A stretch of DNA of 64,000 nucleotides from Chrysophaeum taylorii (taxonomy: Eukaryota > Sar > Pelagophyceae > Pelagomonadales > Pelagomonadaceae), in contig JAQMWT010000391.1 of the NCBI GenBank assembly GCA_029834535.1, positions 186,001 through 250,000 of the forward strand. The letters run 5' to 3'. The position numbers and the translations under genes are program-made. Positions 1 to 8,461 of this stretch are shown in pieces. Position 1 is the first letter of the stretch, and each line of letters starts with the position of its first letter. The notes under the pieces are model-generated. The model did no database searches. It was not told where the DNA came from and saw nothing but the letters and a program-made list of their open reading frames with translations.

Positions 1-363
1 GTTCGTTCAAGCGCGGTCGCTTGCCTCGCGGCTTCTTGCATCAGCTTGCGATTGCGTGTACTAGCGCGTGTTTCAGCAACACGCAAACCGACGCTTCAGC
101 AATAAGCAAACCGGCGTTTCAGTAGCCGCAAGACATTGGCATCGGACAGTCGAGGCGTGCACTAAGTGCGTCGAGTATTCGACGACGCTACGGCGCACGC
201 TGGGGATACAGTCTATGGCGCCCATGTGTGTCGTCATCATGGACTTACGCGCGCGAGACGGCCGCGGGCGACAGCCTACGCATTACCCTGCACGTGTGAA
301 CACCCTTACAACGCACTCGAACGCACCAAAACCTTCGAGCACCCACACGCACCACCCCCCCCC

Positions 364-440
364 CCTTCTTACCAGTCGACCTTTAAAGACACACGCACCC
401 CCCCTATTGAACCCCCCCTTAGCAGTCGACCTTTAAAAAC
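364..440 (+). repeat. Pair of short repeats sharing a CAGTCGACCTTTAAA core
   Basis: Two near-identical 23-mers, at 368-390 and 418-440, each begin CTTA and contain CAGTCGACCTTTAAA. They are 50 bp apart and separated by C-rich sequence. A related sequence lies on the minus strand at 50183-50205 beside a copia element, and a truncated match (TTAGCAGTCGACCT) lies at 62807-62820. They may be pieces of a dispersed repeat or LTR. I see no gene in 1-363. Confidence 0.5.
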
Positions 441-479
441 CCTTACTCTCAATTTCGTCGTTTGAGGCAAGGGACGGTC

Positions 480-1253
480 ATGGCGCAGGACAACGTCGCC
501 TTCATCGAGCGCAGTCGCGCCGCATTGCGAGAGCTCGTGACAAAAAATCAAGCCCTGGGGTTGCGTCCGATGGATAACATGCTCGGCGAGCTGGGGCCCC
601 CGCATCGACGGTCTGCAGACAGTAGGACGGAGTGTACGACCGGCGATCGACCGACAAAGCGAAATGTCGCGCCGGCGGCGGTCGTGCGTGTGAACGAAAG
701 ACCCGTGGCGCAGAAAATTCGCCCTTCTGTCGACGAAACATCGGGATCGGCGACCTCCTCAGAGAGTACCTCGAGGTCTGAAGCCGCGAGGTGTCGCGAG
801 GATGGCACGACGACTCAGGGCACCGAAGAAGAACCTCGGTCCAGTGTCCTGTCATCTGGCGATCCCGCGATAATGTCTCGCGAGGACCGTACCACACTAT
901 CCCTTTCGGGAAGCAGGGGTCAGACGACGGTCGATTCGGACGGTGCGTCGAGAAGTGCCGACGCTGCGAAATTTTGCGAGGACCGTACGTCGCATCGACG
1001 CGCGCCGGGAAGCGGAGACCCTGCAAACAACGAGAATGGGAGTCAGGCGAATGTGACATCGTCGTCAGCTCGAAGGAACGTTCGATGTAATGCGCGCCGC
1101 GCTAGCGGTGTTGCGAGTTCTCGAACATCAAGTTCGTCGCCTCGCGCGGACCCGAGCAAGCACAACGCAGCATTTGATGCATGGCGGCGACAAGGCACCG
1201 AGTGGCGCATGGTGCTCGCGGATGTGTGCTCGCAGTGTCGCGCGATCTGCTAG
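480..1253 (+). CDS. Hypothetical Ser/Arg-rich protein, uncertain
   Basis: An open frame of 257 codons from an ATG at 480. The N-terminal ~35 residues look protein-like (MAQDNVAFIERSRAALRELV). The rest is low-complexity and rich in Ser, Arg, Thr and Asp. It contains loosely repeated blocks built on R/C-E-D-R/G-T and S-G-D-P-A, seen three times between about 790 and 1025, so the segment may have grown by internal duplication. No domain is recognised. The paired repeat just upstream could mean it belongs to a mobile element. From 1254 to 1762 I see no other gene, only a possible leader for the V-ATPase gene. Confidence 0.3.
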   Translation: MAQDNVAFIERSRAALRELVTKNQALGLRPMDNMLGELGPPHRRSADSRTECTTGDRPTKRNVAPAAVVRVNERPVAQKIRPSVDETSGSATSSESTSRSEAARCREDGTTTQGTEEEPRSSVLSSGDPAIMSREDRTTLSLSGSRGQTTVDSDGASRSADAAKFCEDRTSHRRAPGSGDPANNENGSQANVTSSSARRNVRCNARRASGVASSRTSSSSPRADPSKHNAAFDAWRRQGTEWRMVLADVCSQCRAIC

Positions 1254-1762
1254 TTTTATCAATGCTCGCGTTGTGTAACGCAGGTCGATGCGATGCACGC
1301 CGCCCTCCGGGCGCGCGGGTTGACGGAGCTTCCAGACGACCCGTTTCGCTGACGATGGCAGGGCGTGTGATCAACGTCGGGGTGCACACCTATTTCTCCC
1401 GCAGCCTGTAATAAAGATGCGACATCGAACATAACAAGAAGCGTCGCCCATGGAAAGGGCGCCTTGAGGTGCGTCGAAGAAACTATTTCCGGAGGAGGAT
1501 GGGGAGGACGGCTCCTTGTCGTCGACTTGGCTTGCGACCTGAGCGGGGGCAAGTCACGTCGGTTCCCTCTCACTACTTGTCTTTAGTAGTAGTAGTAGTC
1601 TTGGGATCATCGTTAGGGTTATTATTAAAGGTCGGTCGCCGGCTTTTTGCGGGGGGTGGCTTCATCAAACATCTAGGGTTCGATTTCCGACGAAGTGTGT
1701 GTGTCGAGGGCGAGCCGAGAGATCATCACCATCGTGGCTGCGTGTTGTTGTTGAGAGCGCAG

Positions 1763-2998
1763 ATGAGTCAGCACCCGTTTTGGCTCGTGACAGTGCCGAA
1801 CGAGGGTCGGAGCGGGGATGAGACGTTCGAACGGTTGCGGCGACACACGGACGAGTCGAGCAAGGGTTACTTGGTGCAGATCCCGAGCTTGACGGTGGGT
1901 ACGTTGGACTCGTTGATGGCGCTGAGCGACGACATGGAGAAGGTAGACTCGGCGATCGAGGTGACAGTACGCAAGATCGAGCGACAGTACGGCGACATTG
2001 CCGCGAGTCGATCGGGGCGCGAGCCGTTGCTGATAGACGGCGTTCCCGTGGAGCGGTACTTGCCGAGCTTCGTGTGGGAGCACGCCAAGTACCCCCACCG
2101 GCGGGCGTTGCCCGAGCTCGTGGGGTCGCTGCGGACTACGGTCGGGTCGATCGAGGACGAGCTCAAACAGCTCACGGTGACGTTTGCCGACAAGACGCAG
2201 AAGCTCCAAGGTTTGTCGAGGTCCAAAAAGGGCGCAGTCGGGGCGGCCGCGGCGAGCATGCCACTCGAGGAGCTGCTGCCGCCGGAGGCTGTCGCCGACA
2301 AGAACTTTCTCAACACGGAATACCTCGTCACAATGGTGTCGATCGTGCCGCGGCAGCTCGAGCAGCGCTGGCTAGACGTGTACGCGACGGGGATCGCCGC
2401 CGGTCTCGTCGACGGCGAGGGCACCTGCTCGCCGGCCGTGCCGGGGTCGTCGGAACGGCTCTACGCCGACCAGGACGTCTCGGTATGGAGCGTCACGCTC
2501 CTCAAGGGCCGCCAGCTCGCGGGAAAGTACGGGGAGGGAGACCAATGGGTCGCGGGCCAATTCGTGGACTTCGTCGCGGCGTACGTCGCCCAGGCCAAGG
2601 ACCTCCACTTCACCGTGAGGCCCTACGAGTACGACGCCGAGCGCGTCGCGAAGAACGACCGCGACCGCGAAGACCTTTCCAAGGATGTCGAACGCCTCCA
2701 CGGCTCCATTTTGCGCTGGTGCAAGGCCCACTTCTCGGAGACCTTTGTCGCCTGGATGCACCTCAAGGTCATTCGCGCCTTTGTCGAGTCGGTCCTCCGC
2801 TACGGCCTTCCGGTCGATTTCATCACGGCACTCCTCGTGCCGCTCCGCAATCGCGAACCTCAGCTCCAGGCGTCTCTCGACAAAATGTTCGGCCACCTTA
2901 AAGCAAAAGACCTCCAAGGACCTGCTGTCCCCGAAGATGACAAGGCCGCCGAGTACCATCCCTACGTCCTGCAAAAGTGCTTCGCTACATCCCTTTAG
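1763..2998 (+). CDS. V-type H+-ATPase subunit C (V1 sector)
   Basis: A 411-residue protein. Subunit C (Vma5 / ATP6V1C family) bridges the V1 peripheral stalks to the membrane sector and controls reversible V1-V0 assembly on endomembranes. The start MSQHPFWLVTVP matches the family's FWL(I/V)S(V/A)P opening, followed by a family-typical segment ending VGTLDSLMALSDD near residue 50. Later blocks such as FLNTEYLVTMVSIVPR (about residue 180), the VTLLKGR segment and a C-terminal helical region (LHGSILRWCKAHFSE) also match. The frame is open upstream to 1469, but 1763 fits the family length (about 380-400 residues). No intron is needed. It converges on the possible minus-strand frame ending at 2985. 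Confidence 0.93.
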   Translation: MSQHPFWLVTVPNEGRSGDETFERLRRHTDESSKGYLVQIPSLTVGTLDSLMALSDDMEKVDSAIEVTVRKIERQYGDIAASRSGREPLLIDGVPVERYLPSFVWEHAKYPHRRALPELVGSLRTTVGSIEDELKQLTVTFADKTQKLQGLSRSKKGAVGAAAASMPLEELLPPEAVADKNFLNTEYLVTMVSIVPRQLEQRWLDVYATGIAAGLVDGEGTCSPAVPGSSERLYADQDVSVWSVTLLKGRQLAGKYGEGDQWVAGQFVDFVAAYVAQAKDLHFTVRPYEYDAERVAKNDRDREDLSKDVERLHGSILRWCKAHFSETFVAWMHLKVIRAFVESVLRYGLPVDFITALLVPLRNREPQLQASLDKMFGHLKAKDLQGPAVPEDDKAAEYHPYVLQKCFATSL

Positions 2999-3602
2999 AC
3001 ACCTCGTTGCATCTTTTGTCCGCCACCTCGGGACCTCTCTCTCGTCTCGATCGTCGCAAGTGGTCCGCCGTCTGTGTGGGTGCGTGTGACAAAAACGGCG
3101 CCGCGTGTTTTTGGGCGCCTCCTCGGGATTCGTACCCCACTTCGTCGAAAAGTGGCTCGAGGTCGCTCGGCCCCGATTCCTCTATTATAATCTTCCTAAC
3201 AGCACATACCAGCCCAATTTGTGGACGAGATCGAGGAGGTGCTCGCTCGCTCGCTTGCTCGCTAAGGAGCCTATCCCTGCTCGAATCGTAGAGGATTCCA
3301 GCGTCGTTGGATAACCGCAATTTGATGATGTGGGTGGACATTGTCTTCGGCGAATCTTTCGCGTGTTCCAACTCATAAATGGTTCGGGGGTCGAGATTAT
3401 CCAACGGGACGGCGGTTCCCATCAAGGTGGCTGGCTGGTTGTACGTCGGCACTATAGCGCGTTTGTCGAGATAGAGCGCCGAAGGATCGGGGTCTGAGTG
3501 AATTTCTTGTCCGTGCGATGTTGTGCGAATATGAGTACAGCCCTCGAAGAACACGAGCTCGCCGTAGGTCGTCCAGACGGCACCGCTCAGGGCCGCCGTC
3601 AT
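2985..3602 (-). CDS. Hypothetical protein, possibly partial
   Basis: A minus-strand frame of 205 codons whose 3' end overlaps the V-ATPase C stop by 14 bp. The first ~120 residues have balanced composition and look like real coding sequence (blocks such as WTTYGELVFFEGCTHI and NLDPRTIYELEHAKDSP). The last ~80 residues are Arg/Ser-rich and look like UTR read-through, so the true 3' end or an intron may lie near 3250. No family is recognised. The rest of 2999-4192 holds no other frame I would defend. Confidence 0.35.
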   Translation of the reverse strand: MTAALSGAVWTTYGELVFFEGCTHIRTTSHGQEIHSDPDPSALYLDKRAIVPTYNQPATLMGTAVPLDNLDPRTIYELEHAKDSPKTMSTHIIKLRLSNDAGILYDSSRDRLLSEQASERAPPRSRPQIGLVCAVRKIIIEESGPSDLEPLFDEVGYESRGGAQKHAAPFLSHAPTQTADHLRRSRRERGPEVADKRCNEVSKGM

Positions 3603-4192
3603 CCGCGTCGACGTGGAGACGCGCGCATCGCACGGCCGGATGGTGGATTGGAAGAACCTAAGGAAAAGAACCTAAGGAACGAGCCGGCGGCTCGATGCCA
3701 TGCCAAAGATTCCGTCGTGTTGAAGATCATGGCTCTTGTTTATTCGAGTCGGTCGCGAAACTAAGAGTCTGAGCAACGGCTTCGCGCGTCCGTTTGTCTC
3801 GTACTCGACAGACGTCGCAGTCCTGCGGCGGGGTTATTGAGTCCGACTCGTGCCTTCGGCACGCTGAGGTAGACAGCACCGCAACGCACAATACAGCATG
3901 GCATCATCGCTCAAGGGCAGAAAGCAAAAAAAAAGAACAAGTCTACACGCGCATAAGCAAGCAGCCAAGCCCGTCGCGGTACCAAGTTTTCGAGGTCGCG
4001 TTCCGTTCGGCGGCGACGCGGCTGGTGCGAACGACGTCAAGGTCGCAGTTCATGTGGCCGAGCATGCCATATGGCAGCCAGCTTTACCGCGGCGGCCGTC
4101 GTTTTGGGTGGTGGTGGTGATACTGCCGGTGGCGAAAGCACGAAAACCCGTTAGATGCATTTACAACGGACCTAAACAAGTCAAGAAGAGAG

Positions 4193-5962
4193 ATGGTCCC
4201 GTTTCGGGGCCATTGTGCGACGGCGAGCGAGATGGGGGTGTTGGTGGATTGCGTGGCCGTGATGCAGGGCGTCGCGTCCGAGACGTTCGGGCGGCGGTTG
4301 AAGGTGGCGGTGGAGGGGTCATCCACCCCGGAGGTGAGGTGGGAGGTGTCTGTGGAAGCGCGGAGTTGTCGGTGGGCGCACGTGTCGACGGGAGCGATGG
4401 TAGGGGCTCTGGAGACGATGGCGCGGGGCGCGAGCGATGTTGAAGAGCTCCGGTCGGTGGTCAGACGGGCTCGGGAGACGTGTGGGCCCGACGAGACGTC
4501 CGCTCTGATGGGGGCTGCGGCGGGCGAGGCAGCGGCCGAGTTGGTCAGCGACGTCGAGCGACTCGCCGTCGCGTGCGGGGCGCAGTCCGTGCTTGGCCTG
4601 GAGTTGGAGCTACGGCCGGCACTGGCCGAGGCGCGATTCGTGTCGCGGTGCCTGGCGTGCGCCCGCACGGGCGCGGAGTTCGCGTCGCGTCTCGCCGATG
4701 GCTTGCGCGCGGTGGCGCTCGAGGGCTGGCCGGTCGGGCGGCGGCTCCTCGCGGCGATGCGGGCGTCGACGGAACCGTACTTGGCGAACGTCGACGCGAC
4801 GCTGCGGGGTGAGGGGTCTCTGGCGGCCGAGGCGCCATCGTTCGCGAGTCAAATCGCTATCGCGAGCAGAGCAGCCGCGACAGATGGCGCGCGCGATGCC
4901 GACTGCTTCGACGCGGTGCGCGCCTGGCGCGGCCTCGAGGCGACGAAGGACGCCTTCTTCGTCGCGCGGGGTCCCGAGGTCGCGGTGGTGTCGCCGCCGC
5001 CCACCCCTCCCCCCGAAAAGGAAAACGAAAACGAAAAGGATACGGAAGCTACGGCACTTCTGCTCGCGATCGACTGCGAGGCCCTAACGCGCCGCGAGGA
5101 GGAGCTCGAGACCTTAACACGCGAGCTCGAGGCGGAGCCAAAGCGAGCGCCGGCGGTGCGCGCTTTGCCATCGGAGCTGTGGGCTCTGCCGCGCGTTTTT
5201 GATCACGCGACGCGCGTCGCGACGCGGAGGTGCGAGTCGGCGATCGAGGCGCGCGTCCTCGAGTTCCGTGGCGAGTTCGCACTGCTGCGGCGCGCGCACG
5301 ACGCGCTGTTCGGTCCGCGCGAGGACGATCCCGACGCCATCGCGCGCCTCGACGACCCCGCGCTCGTCGAGGCCTGGAAGGGTCGCGCGTCGCGCCAACT
5401 CGCGGCTTTTTTCTCTCGCGCCGACGAGGTCGCTGCCTACGAACGCGCCTTCGAGCTCACGCGGGCCGTCGAGCGCGCAGCATCGGCCGGCCTCGTCCGT
5501 CCTTCCGGGACCACGCGCCTCGAGGTCAAGCGCGCGGCGGTCGCCCACGTCGTCCGCGTCGTTCGATTCTACGTCGGCACCGAGCTCCGGCGCGCCGCCT
5601 CGGAACTGGAGGCCGGCCTCGAGAGCGCCACCTCGCTCACCGAGGCGGTCGACCACCATCGCCGCTATCTCTTCGACGACGGCCTCGCGCGCGCCACTTT
5701 CGCCAACCATGCCGTCGCCTACTTGCGTGACGACGTCCTCGCTATCCTCGACGCCGCGCGCCGTTTTTTTGCCGACGCGACCGACGATCACCTCTTCCGC
5801 CAATTCCGGACCACCGTCGCCCACCTCCTCCACCGACTCCTCGACATCAGAGGCCTCCCACCCCACCTCGCCGCCTTCTTGAACCTCCTCGACTGGGACC
5901 GCGCATATTTTGTGTTTGCCGCGAAGGGCAAGCCACACCGGCGCCGGAAAAAACATAGATGA
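4193..5962 (+). CDS. Gamma-tubulin complex component (GCP / Spc97-Spc98 family)
   Basis: A 589-residue protein. GCPs assemble with gamma-tubulin into the ring that nucleates microtubules at centrosome-like or nuclear sites. The C-terminal ~150 residues carry the family hallmark: a helix that ends FYVGTELRRAASELEAGL, then TEAVDHHRRYL, equivalent to the 'EA...H..FL' segment that precedes the gamma-tubulin-binding helices. The rest is Ala/Glu/Arg-rich helix with a low-complexity insert around residues 262-285 (Pro then Glu/Asn/Lys). Which of GCP2-6 it corresponds to is unclear; its divergence and short length favour a GCP4/5/6-like member. An ATG at 4232 is an alternative start. The stop codon overlaps the next ATG (ATGA). 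Confidence 0.7.
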   Translation: MVPFRGHCATASEMGVLVDCVAVMQGVASETFGRRLKVAVEGSSTPEVRWEVSVEARSCRWAHVSTGAMVGALETMARGASDVEELRSVVRRARETCGPDETSALMGAAAGEAAAELVSDVERLAVACGAQSVLGLELELRPALAEARFVSRCLACARTGAEFASRLADGLRAVALEGWPVGRRLLAAMRASTEPYLANVDATLRGEGSLAAEAPSFASQIAIASRAAATDGARDADCFDAVRAWRGLEATKDAFFVARGPEVAVVSPPPTPPPEKENENEKDTEATALLLAIDCEALTRREEELETLTRELEAEPKRAPAVRALPSELWALPRVFDHATRVATRRCESAIEARVLEFRGEFALLRRAHDALFGPREDDPDAIARLDDPALVEAWKGRASRQLAAFFSRADEVAAYERAFELTRAVERAASAGLVRPSGTTRLEVKRAAVAHVVRVVRFYVGTELRRAASELEAGLESATSLTEAVDHHRRYLFDDGLARATFANHAVAYLRDDVLAILDAARRFFADATDDHLFRQFRTTVAHLLHRLLDIRGLPPHLAAFLNLLDWDRAYFVFAAKGKPHRRRKKHR

Positions 5963-6867
5963 GCGCCTTAAGGCTGAGCAGCAGCAGCAGCAGCGAGGAG
6001 TGCAGCGACGACGAGGAAAAATGTCCCAAGCGGCCGAGGTACCACCAGGACGAGGGCCGCCAGTGTGATGCGAAACAGCAACAAGACGACGGCCGTTGGG
6101 TCGACGACGAGGACGTCCTCGGGTTCCTCGGTCCTACCGAAGAGGATGAGGAGGTGGAGGATGCGGGGTTGCTCGAACCCGACGCGGAGATGCCTACGGA
6201 TACGGAGGCGGCGCTGCAGCGGCTGCGACCGTCGCGGCGGCCTCACGTGGTGCTGTGGCACCTGCTGTATTCGGTGCTGGAGGACCGGACGGCCGTCGAC
6301 CGCGAGGTGCGGGAGCTCGCCGCGGCGGGTAAGGTGCGGCTTGTGCAACTCCCGAGCGGCGGCGACGACGTCGGGGTCCTGACGGCACGCGACTGGCGGT
6401 CGGAGGTCGAGATGCTGCTGCCGGAAGACGCGGCCCTCTCGTTCGCGGCGTTCTCGCTAGACCGTGGCTCGGAGCTCTACGTGCGAGACCCCCCGGTGAG
6501 CGGCGATTCTCTCTGCGCGGCCGGGCTGCTGCGACCGCGACGCGACACGCGCGCGGGCCATGGGACCTCGTGGTGGTTCGCCTGTCCCGGCTACGGCGCC
6601 CTGGCGAAGCGGCTCCACCACGGCCGCGACGTGGTCCTCAAGGCTCTCCGCAGGGCCAAGTACCGCGAACTTAACATCGACAAGCTCCGCAGTACTTCGC
6701 GCCGGGGCAAGGACAAGTCGGCCCTGGCGGCCCTCGACGACCCACGGAGCGACCATTACTGCGAGGGGGGTCTGGATTTTTTCGCCCACGACCTCGTCGG
6801 CCGCAGCCTCGCCGCCCTCGATTCTCGCCCCGCTGGGCGGTTCCTGCGTCTCTTGGTGCCCCGGTAG
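5959..6867 (+). CDS. STK19-like winged-helix protein
   Basis: A 302-residue protein matching the STK19 family, now understood as a DNA-binding winged-helix protein that acts in transcription-coupled nucleotide-excision repair, despite its kinase name. Diagnostic blocks: LWHLLYSVLEDRTAVDREV (about residue 95), TSWWFACPGYGALAKRL then GRDVVLKALRRAKYREL (about 197-235), and a C-terminal FFAHDLVGRSL segment. The first ~75 residues are acidic and poly-Ser and probably disordered. The annotated ATG overlaps the upstream stop by 4 nt; a Met at about 6190, nearer the conserved region, is an alternative start. It is followed 58 bp later by the SLC35-like gene on the same strand. Confidence 0.85.
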   Translation: MSALRLSSSSSSEECSDDEEKCPKRPRYHQDEGRQCDAKQQQDDGRWVDDEDVLGFLGPTEEDEEVEDAGLLEPDAEMPTDTEAALQRLRPSRRPHVVLWHLLYSVLEDRTAVDREVRELAAAGKVRLVQLPSGGDDVGVLTARDWRSEVEMLLPEDAALSFAAFSLDRGSELYVRDPPVSGDSLCAAGLLRPRRDTRAGHGTSWWFACPGYGALAKRLHHGRDVVLKALRRAKYRELNIDKLRSTSRRGKDKSALAALDDPRSDHYCEGGLDFFAHDLVGRSLAALDSRPAGRFLRLLVPR

Positions 6868-6925
6868 GCACAAGGCAAGCCCCTGTCCTTGAAGTTCAAG
6901 TGTGGTTAGTTGCTTTACGACGGTG

Positions 6926-8062
6926 ATGATGGGTCGCGTGGTCGCGCTCGCGACGGTCGCGGCGTCGCTGACGCTGGGGGTCGCGCTCGAGACGTCTGTC
7001 CGCGTGCCGCGGTCGTCGACGTTCGTGATGAGCGCCGCCGAGAGGCAGCCGGCCGGGGCGCGGCGACGACGTCGATTTGCGGGCAGCGGCGTCGCGCGGC
7101 ACGTGTCGCGCGGCGGCGAGGTGCCGCAGGCCGTGAAGCTGCTGTTCGGCGCGGGCGGAATCTACGCCGCCTTCCTGTACTACGGGTCGTTGCAGGAGGA
7201 CGTGTTCCGGTACGCGTCGGCGACGGGCGAGCGGTTCAAGGAGGTGTGGTTCCTGCAGGTGCTCGAGGCCGTGTTTAACGTGGTGGTGGGGTTCCTGGGG
7301 TTGTGCGCAACCACGGGGACCCAGGGCCTGCCGCAGCGGTTGTTTGCGTGCTCGGGGGCGTCGCAGGTGCTGGCCAAGTACTGCACGAACGCCGCGCTCG
7401 CCAACGGCGTGAGCTTTCCCGTCGCGACGCTCGCCAAGAGCGGCAAGATGGTCCCCGTGATGGTGGGCTCGCTCGTGCTGGGAGGCGCCTCCTACACGCT
7501 GCGACAATACGCCTCCGTCGCGTCGATCGTCGGCGGCACGGCAATCGTCTCGCTCTCGAAAAACAAGAAGGGCGCCGCCGCCGCCCAGAAGACCGAGCTC
7601 CTCGGCTTTCTTTTCATTGCCTCGTCCCTCGTCTTCGACGGGGTCACGGGCGGCATCCAGAAACGAGTTAAGACCGAGGCTGCCAAGCGCGGAGTCAAAC
7701 CCAAGCCCTACGACTACATGTTCTGGACAAATGCTTACATGTTGCTCACCGCGACGCTCTTCGCCGTTGGCCGCGGCGAGCTCGTACGAGGGACCGCCTT
7801 TTGCGTCGCGAATCCCCTCGTCATGATGAAAATCATGCGCTTCGCCGCCTGCAGCGCCGTCGGCCAGTCCTTTATTTTCTACACCATCGCTAACTTCGAC
7901 CCTCTCGTCACCACCACCGTCACCACCACCCGCAAGATATTCTCTGTCTTGCTCTCCATCCTCACCAAAGGGCACACGCTCGACGCCCAAGGTTGGATCG
8001 GCATCGTCCTCGCCTCCGCGGGCATCCTTGTCGATGCTTTCTCCAAGAACAAAGCCCACTGA
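6926..8062 (+). CDS. SLC35B1-like nucleotide-sugar transporter (UAA family)
   Basis: A 378-residue multi-pass membrane protein of the drug/metabolite transporter superfamily. SLC35B1/HUT1 members sit in the ER and exchange nucleotide sugars or adenine nucleotides. Family signs include the early Tyr-rich helix (GGIYAAFLYYGSLQEDVF), the FPVATLAKSGKMVPVM helix, DYMFWTNAYMLLTA and the TTVTTTRKIFSVLLSIL helix that ends the core. It ends SKNKAH, near the di-lysine type of ER-retrieval tail. The N-terminal ~65 residues have a hydrophobic stretch then an Arg-rich segment, unusual for the family and possibly a targeting extension. The frame opens upstream only with a GTG, so the ATG at 6926 is taken; 6929 is equally possible. 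Confidence 0.85.
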   Translation: MMGRVVALATVAASLTLGVALETSVRVPRSSTFVMSAAERQPAGARRRRRFAGSGVARHVSRGGEVPQAVKLLFGAGGIYAAFLYYGSLQEDVFRYASATGERFKEVWFLQVLEAVFNVVVGFLGLCATTGTQGLPQRLFACSGASQVLAKYCTNAALANGVSFPVATLAKSGKMVPVMVGSLVLGGASYTLRQYASVASIVGGTAIVSLSKNKKGAAAAQKTELLGFLFIASSLVFDGVTGGIQKRVKTEAAKRGVKPKPYDYMFWTNAYMLLTATLFAVGRGELVRGTAFCVANPLVMMKIMRFAACSAVGQSFIFYTIANFDPLVTTTVTTTRKIFSVLLSILTKGHTLDAQGWIGIVLASAGILVDAFSKNKAH

Positions 8063-8240
8063 TTAATGATGGCACATTCCTTCATTTCTTCCTTCCTTCC
8101 GCCGACTCGAATCTCGCTCGCTTCTCGCCTACGTCCACTCTGGTCGACTATTATCGCGGCGAGCCAGCCGCCCAATAATAATAATAGCCTCCCCTCTTCT
8201 CTCCAGGCGGCGTCTCCTCTCTCTCTTCGCGGCAACACAG

Positions 8241-8302
8241 CGTCTTCTTCTTCTTCTTCTTCTTCTTCTTCTTCTTCTTCGTCTTCTTCTCCTTCTTCTT
8301 CG
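8241..8302 (+). repeat. (TTC)n microsatellite
   Basis: An almost uninterrupted TTC/CTT tract in the spacer between the 3' end of the SLC35-like gene and the 3' end of the minus-strand membrane-protein gene. The rest of 8063-8461 shows no gene. Confidence 0.9.
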
Positions 8303-8461
8303 TATGTATCCGAGGCGCCGCCGGGCCGTCACCTAAGTGCCAGAATAATAGAGAAATCTTGGACGCGCGTGGTTTCTGCGGCGGCAAACCATGATAAAGC
8401 ATCATATTATTCGGTGAGAGTCCACACACACTTGGGGGAAAAAACGTCGACCCCTCTCAGG

